Source: Pomphorhynchus laevis
Lineage: Eukaryota > Acanthocephala > Palaeacanthocephala > Echinorhynchida > Pomphorhynchidae
NCBI GenBank assembly: GCA_012934845.2
Contig: WNNJ02001050.1
Coordinates: forward strand, 1 to 64,000
DNA: 64,000 nucleotides
Reading direction: 5' to 3'
Below are positions 53,081-64,000 of this stretch, piece by piece (within the stretch, counting starts at the first letter, position 1; the number at the start of each line of letters is the position of its first letter). Below the pieces are notes generated by a model that saw only the letters and a program-made list of their open reading frames with translations, was not told where the DNA came from and did no database searches. The translations under genes were made by a program, and so were the position numbers.

Positions 53081-55087
53081 GCTTTAACATCAATGTGAAA
53101 ATAAATATTAAAAAATCTTCTAAATCATTTACTTACTACTAGATATGCTAGGTGAATTTTCGTAGGAGCTTGTTATTTTTTTCAAAATGAAAGTTAGACG
53201 ACTATTTCGAGCATACAAATTTACGTTTTCTATAGAGGCGTGCTATTGAAAATACAACTTCACCGAAACACAAAGTTGTATTTCAATTGATATATGTTTG
53301 CGATGACAATGATGATATGTTAAATGGTTAACACTTACACGCATGTCAATGCTTGTAAGCTACTAGTTCTATTAATATTCTAGGCTTATAAAATAGATAC
53401 ATGGTTTGAACCGATAATTATGATGAAGAACAGCAGGTAAAAGTACACCTTCTTCATTTAGGCAACAGCAGTTCCGCAGAAATTTTGTAATGGGAAAGGG
53501 CTATCATTTTTAATGTGAAAAATGCGATTCAGTTCTGTCTTAAATTTTCTGTAGCATTCAAAAGTGAACTAAGTTTTCATTTTTTGCCTTCTGTTGTGGA
53601 TATTGTTATTGTTAACAAAAAGTTTATTCTCATATAATAGAGGAGCACATGCATATCACATATAATTAAAGATAAATTGTATTGAAGTAGCAAACATCAC
53701 TGTAAGCTTTATATTTAAGTATTAAGGTATATTCTTACCGGAAATTTTTTAATAGATCGCTTGATTTATAAAAATCACCAATAAATCGCTACATACTTTA
53801 TGAACATTTCCAAAAATATATAATTTTGATCCTTTTAAGCGATATTTCTTAAAGATTCTCTAAATACATATAGTGATCCCTCTTAATATTGTGATCCCTC
53901 GTAACACAGTATTCCTTATATAGAAAATCCACTGCGAACTTTATTATTATTTTATCATAATAAAATTTACTCTTTGAACACTTCAAGGTGTTCATTTATA
54001 TCACGAATTTTAATATATACTAGAGTAAATAGAACCTAATTTACTTAATTAAAGAATAATTATTAATAGCAATTAATTTCATTTACAGCATGTGGCATTT
54101 GAATCGAAGCATTCTCTGAGCTGTGCGGGACAGACAACAACATAGGAAAGTATAGTTTGATTGCAGAAAAATTTTTGATAAAACCTTTACGAAATGGTAT
54201 TTATATTCCACCTGGCTCTGACCTAATAGGATAAACTAATGCAAGTATGCTATTTCCATTATTTCGAATTCAGTATCATTGATGAGAATGCTGCTACATA
54301 TGCACTATAAAACATTGAAAGAATGGAAGAATTTCAAATTGAAAGAATTTCAATTTGAATTTGATTTTGTATGATGTTTTTAAATTTAAGAACAGATTTG
54401 GACATAACGAAAAATATAGAATTACAATATTACAACTGAAAAACTGTCTATATTGACATGCAGTAAGATATGCATGAATCTTTTCGGATGTTTAGTTTTT
54501 CCAGAAGTGCGAAAAGTTAATAGTGTAATACAGTACAACAATATTATTTGTTTAGGTATCTTTCTTCTACTTCGAAAGCAATATCGACCCCACACAAGTT
54601 ATAGCGTTATCTTTTTCTTAATTATATTAAAATTAAAATTCGACTTTTATGAACTACATACAGACCGAATACACATATCTATTTCACATAAATAAAGCTG
54701 TAAATATTGGTAACAATATTTGATGATACGAGTAATATAAAATTGAAACAAAACACAGAAATACATGATCAATAATGACGATGATATGACTTATTTTAAC
54801 ATCACTCCTGTATTAGGTTTGTTTTTCATACAAGTAATTCACACAAAAATAGCGATTTAAATTTTCCGTATTTACTCTATTTCTAACTATTTGAACTTAT
54901 AGAAAAATTACGAAAATAGAAATGAAATATAAACAGCAACTTCAAACTGAAGAGAAACAATACTACGTGTAAAATTTATACTTTTATGTCCTCAATAAAT
55001 TTTCAAATTAAAATAGTTGATATATTTCCGATCGAAATCGCCCTCTTATTCGTTCTTATTCGTTCTGTGCTTGGAGCTTGATTAGAG
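53081..55087. other. AT-rich spacer, nothing recognised
   Basis: No gene or repeat family recognised. The frame at 54453-54695 has no recognisable motif. Confidence 0.5.
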
Positions 55088-55273
55088 ATGACAACTCAAA
55101 ATGAAAAAAATCTTACATGTAAATTTCGAAGATCGTTCCGAAATCTGCGTGATCGAACGACGAAATCGATAACACAAAACGAAAAATGTGAAAGCAGTAA
55201 AGCATTACTGAATGCTAAAACTAAAGGTATTTCCAACTTCAACATTTTTAGCTTATATTTGAATAGGAATTAA
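55088..55273 (+). CDS. Small uncharacterised frame, possible first exon
   Basis: 61 codons: MTTQNEKNLTCKFRRSFRNL, then RDRTTKSITQNEKCESSKAL, LNAKTK, after which AAAG-GTATTT could be a splice donor at about 55226. It is basic and polar, with no domain recognised. It lies in the longest gene-free stretch of the window and its codon use is less biased to AT than its flanks. It may be chance. Confidence 0.2.
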   Translation: MTTQNEKNLTCKFRRSFRNLRDRTTKSITQNEKCESSKALLNAKTKGISNFNIFSLYLNRN

Positions 55274-57839
55274 TGATTTTAATTCATTTACTTTCAAAAC
55301 AATGTATATTAGAGCTTTTAATGTTTTATATTTATTTGTACTTAATACTTAATAGCACAATTAAATACTAATAATATATTTTATTAATACGTTTATAATT
55401 TATATATTTATGACATTTTATAATATATTAAAATATTTTATTTTATATTTGCAATTAATAATCAATATGAGCATTAATATTTAATAATTTAGTGAATAAT
55501 ATAATTGATTCTTCGAACTAGGACCTGAAATGAATAAATCTTTTAATAGTTAAATTAATTCGTTGAAATTAAATCGCTTTTATTATTAAACATATAGTGT
55601 AGTTTATAAATTTAGAGGAAAGAAGAAATTAGTTTCTAACAAAAAATTACAATATTTCGATAGCACCTAGTATCATCTTCAGGAAATTATAAGCAGTTTA
55701 TTCATAAAAGACTTATGTATGAATAAACTGTTTGGGTATTTCTAATATGTTTAAAATTGTAAATATCAATATTTACAATATTAAATAAATATCAAATATT
55801 TATTTAAATAAATATTTCTAATCTGTTTTAAAAATATAAATATAATGGTTAAAATTGCATATTTTATAAAAATATACTGTTTTTATATAATGTCAGTATA
55901 TTTAAAAATATATACTGCTTGTATATTATAAAAATATGCTGTTTGTATACTATAAAAATATATTGTTTGTATATAAAAAATATATTGCGATAAAATGTTT
56001 GCATATTTCAATAGCAGCTGCTATCGAAATATAAATCGATTTTATCATTCGCTATTATGCATAGTTTCGTTTTATACGATCTATCCAAAGTGGTTTTTAG
56101 CGCTCTCTAAAAAAACTTCACTTTAGCGCTCTACGATTTTCACATGGGCGAGAAAAAGTTTCTGAGCTTTTTGCCTAGTTGATTTGATCGTGCTATTGGG
56201 ATGTGAATTAAAAACCGCACTATATAATTGTTCTCTTACGCTGAGTTACATCCGATTTGTTCTAAGGGTGGTCAGTTAGTTGTTTAATTTTAACGTATGA
56301 ACATAATTAATTTAAAATTATTATTTTCTTTATTTAATGAAAAACGCTAATTGACATGTAAAGCATTCGTAGTTATCTATTTTACACCGAAGTCATCTGT
56401 ACTGTTTGTTTGCTCGCTAGTCTCTTTAGAATAAGGAAACTAAAAATTAATTTTAATTATTCTGTAATTCAAATGACTTTGAATTATAAAAAAATCTAAA
56501 AACATATTATAGACATATTATGGGCAAACGTTTCAATATGTATGATGTAAGGAAACAGGCCTCCGTATCCTCCTTTCGTTTTCCGAATTTTGACACGCCA
56601 CTTCATGTAATATATAGTTTTTGATTTAAATTCGTCATTAAACATTTATTCGTCAAATTGGAAGTCTAACATTTAATCTACATCTAAATGTTGGATAAAT
56701 AAGAATTTTCAATCATTTTAGACAAATTCGTCAGTATCGCCAAAATCAACATATCAAGTCTTAATTACTTATCTAATTTACATGTTCTGTTTTCCCACAC
56801 TCACATTTTCCTATATTAATTCTATTTTCCTATATAAGAAAAATCGAATTGCGCGAATATAATTTTGAAAATATTGCTTTTTCTTAGTCGAATTTTGAGC
56901 TTGATAACTTTTTATACATACATAATGAAAAATGGTGAAGTCATTTTTAAAAAGAGAGCCCTTCATTGCTTCAGTAAGTATAAATCCGAATCCATGTAGT
57001 ATTTGACAGATTTAGATATTGATTTCACAAGTTGGCGTTCGACTTCCAAAAATCGAAAACTTGTCTCTCAATTTTCTCTTCACGTTTTCTAGATATCTTT
57101 ATCTAATGTATAAATATATTCTTTGCTAGATCGAGATCTTCTTGTAATAAGATTTAATTTTATTTAATTTAAATATTTTATATTATAAAATATATTAGTA
57201 CTATAATAATATATTATTATTATTTAATACTTATATATAAGTATTAAATTAGGGTATTTTAAATTAAAATATTTTGTATTAATTATATTTATTATATTAT
57301 TTTTATATTATCGTTGCAACTAACATAATCTATGATATATTTTTTAGATACACTTAGTGATTTGAAATGTTAAAAACAGATTAAAACTATTTTATAGGAT
57401 AGATTTATTAATTTTTTAAGTAACCTTTACAGACAGATTGTGTACCAGTCCATTGAAAACAAAAGAGTAAACATTTAGAAAATCTATCTAAAAGATATTT
57501 GTGCGCTCTTTTTAAAACAGCTATATAACTGCTATATACTATACATAAAAGTTATTATCAAATTAAATAAGTTAAAAAAATTGTTACATCCGAATTTTAA
57601 ATTGTAAACGTCCTTAACATTATTTTTAGCTATACTTAAATATTGAAGCGAGACACGTTTTTGAGATTTTGCTTATTTGATAGACGGAATTTGTCTAATA
57701 TCAGCATAAAATTCACACAGTCTAAAATCAGCAATCTGCATTTCATATTTTATAATTATTTTAAATTTTATAAATATTTTGGAAATATAAAAGCAAAGAA
57801 TTTTTAGAGCTGGATTAAAGAAAAGAGGAAATTTTTTGG
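55274..57839. other. AT-rich spacer with a hammerhead-like motif (55651-55684) and a minisatellite (55868-55995)
   Basis: On the minus strand at 55684-55651: CCTGAAGATGATACTAGGTG, CTATCGAAATATTG. At 55868-55995 about five units of 23-26 bp of the form AAAAATATACTGTTTGTATA follow each other. At 56005-56035 AATAGCAGCTGCTATCGAAA is a half-site of the same motif family. No gene was recognised. Confidence 0.5.
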
Positions 57840-60265
57840 TCTAGCTCCAATAATTCTTATCAATGGATCATTTAATCAACAATTAAAAATATAAAGCAAC
57901 TTTTAATAAATAATGAGTTAAAAGATCTTTATGTAAATATAGGAAGTAATTATAAAGAAATCATTTGTACCGTAAATCAAACATTACTTAACTATTATGA
58001 TATGTTAAGTTGTTTAATGGACAATTATTGTAAATATAAATAACTATAATCGGACAATAAATGTTAATAATAACAATAAAAAATATACACTGACCATAAA
58101 ATTCATTAATAAATGTATAGATAACATAAATATAGGTAAACGTTTAAATAATTCTAAAAGTAAATAAAAATGGGATCAGATTTAAGTAAATATATTCCAA
58201 AAATAAGATATAAGTTGTTACTGCCATAGGACGAAAAATTTGTAATTATAATAAAGAATTGAAATCAATATGTAACGATAATATTAGAAACATTATAGAA
58301 ACTGAATGCAATTGCAAAAGTCTTAACTGTGATAAAATAAATGAAAATATATGCGCTCATAACTTAAAATATATATTGTCAATGATGAACTAAGGAAAAT
58401 GTTATCAAAAGGGTATAAATATAGGTTACATAAGAATAACAATAAAAATTTAATTTACAATTCACCATACAATGACTTTGATGTTTACTTTAGTAAGCTG
58501 ATTAATAGTAAAAGCTTAAATACATCAAAGATTAAAATTTGAAGATATTATATAATTGATAAAATAAAAAATAAAAATAACACAAAATTTTAAAAGGAAA
58601 GATCAAATTAATAAAGATATGTATAAAGAACTTACTAAATTAAAGCATAACTATACAATAACGACTATTGATAAAGCTAGTAATAACTTTGTCTTCATAT
58701 GAAAAAAGCTTTATTATTACATACTGATGAAATAAGTTAATTATAATGATTTAAATATAAACACAACATATGAATGTAGTGACTTAAGTTTAGAAACAAT
58801 TATTACAAGTCATTGTTCTATAATAGATAAAAAGGGTATAACAATTAAATCAGATAATAAAACTATACCTATATTATATTGGAATCCAAAATTACATAAA
58901 AATCCAATAAAACCTAGGTTCATATGTAGTGCGTTTAGATGTGCATTAAAACCCATTTCTATTTATATTTATAAAATACTTGAAGTAATTAAAACTCACT
59001 TTAAAAAATATTGTAGGGTAATGTAAATTAATACTACTGATATAAAACACTATTTCAGTATTAATTAAGCAAGAGAATTTTGGGAACACAAGAAAGATAA
59101 ATTTTCAAAATTTAGATACTTACGAGCTCAGTACGTTTCATACAAATTTAGATTTAGATGATATTAAAGAAGCGTTAGAAAAATTAATTAATCTTATATT
59201 CGGAAATATACATATGTAATAAAAACTATAATGCTTATCTAACAAAAATTAAACCATTAAGTAAATATAAATATATGGATAAACTGAATTATTAAAATCC
59301 TTAAATATTTTGATACATCAAACTTATTTAAAAGTAGATACATCTATATTTAGACAACTAAAAAGTGTTTCAATGAAAAAAAGGTAATAGTAGCCCAATT
59401 ATAGCTAACATATTTTAATCTTTATATAATATGAATTTGCTCATAACTGTGTAAAAAATATTATTTATACAAAGACTGAAATATATGTTTCGATACATTG
59501 ATGATGTATGTGTATTTAACTCTAATAATATTTATTCAATAAGTGAATAAATTTATCCATGTAGCTTTATTCTTAATAAAACCAATATTAATGATAAAGA
59601 AAGTATATATCTAGATATGAACATTAAATTAACATCAATTAAAACTACTTTTAATTTATATCATAAAGATGAGATATTTAAATTTACAAGAAATATATTT
59701 TTCCGTGAGCAACCATGCATACCATATAATACAAAATATAATACATTAAATAATGAAATTTTAAGAATTGCAACAATATGTAATGATATTTGCTTTCTTC
59801 AAAATCATTTAAATAATTTAATATATGCATATTTTAAACTCGGTTACTATAAAAATAAAATCAATCAGAAAATAGTAAAATATATAAATAAACACAATAT
59901 TATAAAAAATAAATTTAAACTCTCAAGTGGGAAATCTTTGTGGATGAATAATAAATAATATATTTTGTATTAGAACAAAGTACACTAGTTAATTAAATAT
60001 TATCAGAGTAAACACGTTATTAGCATTTATTTGGCCCCGCTGTTATGTTGTGCCGAGGAATCACGCCGAAAACCTGATAACATATCGTTTCCTCCTGATG
60101 ACCTCTAATCTTTATTCTTATACATCTTCTGTTATTTATTAGGCAATTCATAAAAGTTAAATTATATTTTAAATTTAAATTTTAAATTTTTACTTGATAT
60201 AAATTATATAAAATCTTATGTAACAATTATTTATTATTTATAATTATTTAATTATAATTAACTAT
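57840..60265 (+). mobile_element. Family D copy D4, nearly full length but decayed
   Basis: The longest family D copy. Leader 57840-58200; a Cys-rich N-terminal segment CNCKSLNCDKINENICAHNL (58295-58370); LSKGYKYRLHKNNNKN; YKELTKLKHNYTITTIDKAS, NNFVFI (58625-58700, the DKA.NN block); IPILYWNPKLHKNPIKPRFI (58868-58926, LPKIHK-like block); FSTLYTN remnant near 59130; YIDDVCVFNSNN (59497-59530); an open C-terminal frame 59617-59958; and the family tail (60025-60130). Many stops and shifts. It defines the element plan: about 2.4 kb, one RT frame, no GIY-YIG. Confidence 0.8.
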
Positions 60266-60289
60266 CGTCGCTTAATTAATGATATTTAT

Positions 60290-62220
60290 CAACAGCCCTG
60301 TACAATTGTGCGTGGTAACAGTTTTTCGCTAATTGGTTGCCCGATTGGCTCGTCTGAATTCGTCAAGTCGTTCATGCTCGAACAAATTCTGCCCAAACTC
60401 CTCAAAGATATAGATCTAGTGACATCAATTCCTGATGTAATGTAGCGTAATTGCTTTTGCGACACTGAGTGTCAGCCGGTAGAGTGGAGTTTTTCATGAG
60501 GAACGTAGACTTCAGATTTATGGACGATTTCCGCCACCGGTTCAACAACGCAGCTATGCGCGCACTTGAAATCATTACATCAGTTCAACTATCAATTCAA
60601 CCAAAGTGTCAAACTGAACTTCCACTAAAAATGGTCGAACTCGGACTGAGAAGTACTCAGAAATATTACTCAGCAGCATTTGTAGCAAGCACTCAAGCTT
60701 TTGCCATTCTGTAGACCTAGAAGAGGGTACCTTTTCTGGATACAACGAATCAAACACCGCGCTAAAGGAAGTTTCCACCAAGTTCGGTGTGTCGACAGCG
60801 CAGGGAACGTTATCTTTTCTTATTGACTCAGCCATGCTGGATCTATAAAAATTGAAATCAAATGAGGCTGACAAAGATCGCTTGCTTTCAGTGTTCTCTC
60901 ATCACGCCAATTCTTAGATGCAATGCATACCCAACAAAAGTTTTGACCTAGTCCTGTCCGACAACGAGTTCTACGTCCTTTAACGTTTCTACCTGAGCAT
61001 TCCCATCATTGATAAGATTTACAGGTGAGGTAGGTGTTATCGTAAAGCTGATTATATGGGCTTCCATGTTTAGCATGCACATTTGGAGGTTACCCAGATC
61101 TGCGTCATAATGACATACGAGATATTGTTTTTCAGGTAGCGCAATCGGCTGGAATAACCTTGATCGAGAAGTCACAAGCTTGATAAAGAATCTCAGAGAA
61201 ATACTGGTTGATATTCTAATTTATGGAGATTCGCCGGAAGCAGTAGATTTTGCGGTTATAAATCCATTACGGAAGGCTTACATTCGCCATGCCGCTCTTA
61301 CCCAGCTTTTATCTCCAAAGCACATAGCCCGATATTTAGCTTTTCATTAGTCGATGCCGTACGATATTGCAGCGACCCACCTGCTATAGCGTATTTCAAC
61401 TGCGTTGATGCGAGGAAATGTGAAAGCCATTCTATCGAGCATTGAAAATACTTATCGTCTATAAGTATTTGTAAAATACTTATCGTCTATAAGATGATGG
61501 CCAAAAAGAAACAGACTGGTCAATAAACTCTGTAGCTCGTTAAGATATGATATGCATTACACTGTATTCAGCTCAATCAGACGAGGGAAAAGTTTACATT
61601 ACATTTCCCCCAAACTGAAAGCTTGTGAATGCGAGATCCCCAGCGATGGTAACTGACTATTTCACGTCCTATCCGATCAAATGATTGGCAATCACTCCGA
61701 GTATCGTATGGATGTTTGCTACTATCTTAAGGCCAACAGGTTAGAGTTTGGACCTTTCTTCGAGAACTTTAACAAATTGATCGCGCAACTTCGCAAACCG
61801 TGTGTATTTGCTGAAATGAGGTGCTGGTGGCATTTTGCTAGCCTCAAAGGCGTTTCCTTTGTCATTCACCAGGAATGAATGATGCAGTGGGTTATTTACA
61901 GTAGCACGATCAGCGAGGATCGCAGCTAGGATCTTTCACAAACCCTTTACATTACAGAGAACCGGGTTCCTTCTTTGTTGGACAACAAGCGCTAGCGAAA
62001 ACAGTTTTGAAGGGAATCTGCAAATCGTGGGGGGAGAGGGAGCTCCACATATTATATCACTGCAACGATCACTACACTAGCCTGCGGAGAATGAACAACG
62101 ACTGCGACCGACCAGCATGCTTCACGAGTTGCGGTAAACCTTTGGCTTGCACTGCCATTTTTAATATTTACTTTAATTTTTGGTTCGGCTGCAGAGGGAT
62201 ACGACGCTACCTAAAATAGA
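60290..62220 (+). mobile_element. Family F LINE, copy 2 (plus), decayed
   Basis: LIGCPIGSSEFVKSFMLEQI (60335-60395), then MKVELGLRS-type LKMVELGLRSTQKYYSAAFV (60627-60690; family form L.GLGLRS...S.AAF), SVFSHHANS...CIPNKSF (60890-60945), and LVDILIYGDSPEAVDFAVIN (61204-61263) follow the order of the C-terminal half of this RT family. The RT core lies outside the copy (5' truncated near 60290). The frames at 61681-61878 and 62007-62219 have no recognisable match and may be the rest of this element or unrelated. Base composition is richer in G+C than the flanks. Confidence 0.6.
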
Positions 62221-62879
62221 AGGAATACGACTAAACCTTTAGCTTACACAGCAATTTTTAATATTAACTTAAATTTTTGTACGTGTCTTAATATTCTTTT
62301 CTTTAAAAAATAATTATTTATTATTAATTATTATTAATTATTAATTATTAATTATTATATTATTTAAATTTTATTTAGTATTATTTTTTGATTTATAAAT
62401 AATATAAAATACTTAGGCTCAGTTAGCTGATCCAATTTTTGGGATACTACAATCCCCGAAGTTTAGATTATTTATTCAATACGTCTGATGTCATTTCACT
62501 GAATTGTATATTGCTGTAAATTAGTACGGTTAGCTGTTAACAGAGACATTTGAACGAGTTTAATATTTACCTTTACATGTTATGTTATAACGTGTAGCAA
62601 ATCTGCTCATCACAAAAATGTTTACTTGATGCGATGTGATGATAAAAATAAAATAATGATGATTATGTACAAATGTATATATATGTAAAACGTGTCATTT
62701 CGATTGCTACATACCAAACCTAAGTACTGATAAGAATATAGTAGAACAATATAACATCTCGTATGAATAAATAAAATAAATTTGTGTTAAAACAAAAGTA
62801 AATACTGTCTTTTATGACATTTCAATGAAATAAATCCACTTAAAGGTATAGGGATTTTGGCGTGAAACTTATTAAAATG
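62221..62879. other. AT-rich spacer
   Basis: An ATTATTAATT run at 62310-62360, a possible family D terminal end (ACTTAGGCTCAGTTAGCTGA, 62410-62430), otherwise nothing recognised. Confidence 0.45.
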
Positions 62880-63205
62880 AATAAAATGAAATAAGTCATT
62901 AGCATACATATGTAGCCGTTTTTATGTTGTGTCGAGAAATAGAGGCTGAAACCTGATAGCATATTATTACTTCCTTCTGATGACTTCTAATTCTATTCCA
63001 ATACATCGTATATTATTTATTAGTCAATTCACAAAAAATGATCTTTATTTTAAATTTATATAAATATGAATATATAAAATATTATATAATATTTAAATAA
63101 TATATAATATTGTATTAAGTATTATATAATTATTTACTTTATTTATCCTTATTTTTTATTCATAAATAGTATAAAATACGTAGACACATTTAGCTGATAT
63201 GATAA
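62880..63205 (+). repeat. Family D tail D8, plus strand
   Basis: ATTAGCATACATATGTAGCC, TTTTATGTTGTGTCGAGAAA, TAGAGGCTGAAACCTGATAG, CTTCTGATGACTTCTAATTC, TTATTAGTCAATTCAC, an AT-rich part, and ACGTAGACACATTTAGCTGA at the end. RT is absent. The strands beside GAAAC and CTGATGA differ from D2 and D3 but still pair. Confidence 0.7.
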
Positions 63206-64000
63206 TAAACAAAATAATTTAGTTATTAATATAGGGGGCACTCTGCTTACCATACAGTTGAACGATAATTAATTATAGGGTAATGTTCAGAATACGAGAC
63301 TTGAAAATAATTCTAATTTGAATGACTTATTACAATTAGTCGCTGAAGAAGTCGTTTAGCATCGAAAGGTATGATGAATTCCCTTTTTAAATAAAATATT
63401 AGATTGTATATATACGAACAGCATTTAAATAGTATATAAATTTGAATTTTATGCCTTAAGATTATAAATTTATAAAATTTATAAAATTTGTTGAGCGTAT
63501 ATATTTCATCAGTCTTAAAAATAAACAATATACATAATGATAATAAACAAATATACATAATAAATAAGTAAAAATAATAAACTTTATATTATGAATAAAA
63601 ATTTATAAATCAAATTTATATTAATAAAATATACATTACTAAAAGATATATATATATATAAACTAATAAAAATATCCTACCTGCGAATAAATAATACGTT
63701 TATTCAACTAAACAATTATTGTTTTGTTGAATAAACAACAAAACAATAATTTTTTATTACTAAGCAATAATAAACAATATAATACATATCCTACCTGCGA
63801 ATAAACAATAAACAATGCGAATAAACAATGCTTGTTTATTCAATTTGTTTGAATAAACAAACAAATAATAAACAAACAATAAACAAATTTATAGTTTAAA
63901 AATGATTTGTTAAAATAAATTGGTGTTTTACTGGTCTTGCTCAAAAGTTCCACATTTAAAAAATAGATTAGCATCCATTATTTTTAACATTTGTTTAATC
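63206..64000. other. Low-complexity AT-rich sequence with AAACAAT-type repeats
   Basis: From 63690 to 63890 short phrases AATAAACAA, TTGTTTATTC, CCTACCTGCGAATAAA (63678 and 63789) recur in both orientations and form small hairpins. The 81-codon minus frame at 63313-63558 has no recognisable motif. Confidence 0.5.

Noticed and set aside
55850-56000. Centromere- or origin-like element in the AAAAATATACTG repeat
   Set aside because: Only about five imperfect units; an ordinary AT-rich minisatellite explains it.
61681-62219. Frames MIGNHSEYRMDVCYYLKANR and MKGICKSWGERELHILYHCN as host genes
   Set aside because: They lie in the G+C-richer block of the decayed family F LINE, show no recognisable domain, and are short.

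Overview
The window reads as repeat-dominated, AT-rich nuclear DNA of an invertebrate animal. Evidence: long AT-rich spacers, no operon-like gene packing, many degraded LINEs, Penelope-like elements (PLEs) with GIY-YIG endonucleases, a tRNA-derived SINE, a Merlin-type DNA transposon relic, and one host-type gene, a DENN-domain (DENND2-like) protein of 658 codons without introns. A flatworm or other spiralian would fit the CR1/Jockey-type LINE and its ATAATAATAA tail, but the species cannot be fixed from sequence alone. No tRNA, rRNA, CRISPR or prokaryotic gene was seen.

Layout. 0.1-1.0 kb: 3' part of a PLE (minus). 1.0-9.05 kb: three pieces of one LINE family (family A): an ORF1 remnant (plus), copy A (minus) and copy B (plus). 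Copy B is bounded by a perfect 16-bp target-site duplication. 9.1-10.9 kb: foldback repeats. 10.9-13.9 kb: an L2-like LINE (minus) with a 12-bp tandem repeat in frame upstream of its endonuclease. 14.4-16.4 kb: a 5'-truncated CR1/Jockey-type LINE with an intact 590-codon RT frame. 16.4-18.8 kb: LINE copy C. 19.8-20.3 kb: two head-to-head SINEs. 20.4-21.35 kb: PLE-2. 25.1-27.9 kb: a LINE of unassigned clade (family F, minus), with a second worn copy at 60.3-62.2 kb. 29.7-32.3 kb: PLE-3, nearly full length. 35.2-35.8 kb: Merlin relic. 38.6 kb: decayed fragment of a second DENN gene. 40.16-42.13 kb: DENN gene. 42.4-63.2 kb: many copies and tails of an AT-rich PLE-like family (family D), a 705-bp palindromic insertion inside one of them, a 362-bp tandem satellite and an RTE-like RT fragment. 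The rest is AT-rich spacer.

The most unusual signal is a recurring small RNA-like motif. PLE 3' ends and many foldback repeats carry CTGANGA, a short hairpin and GAAA in the order of a hammerhead ribozyme. Three otherwise unrelated families (family D tails, the SINE-type tail and the 362-bp satellite) carry the permuted order: stem strand, GAAAC, about 20-26 nt, CTGATGA, complementary stem strand. In family D tails the paired strands change together between copies. Hammerhead motifs are known in PLEs; whether these copies are active, and whether the permuted forms are real ribozymes, is inference.

The transposon genes do not form a pathway. They record nested waves of insertion: family D copies are older than the palindromic insertion, and the PLE and LINE pieces truncate one another. 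The DENN gene is the only clear host gene. By family it would be a Rab guanine-nucleotide exchange factor in membrane traffic.
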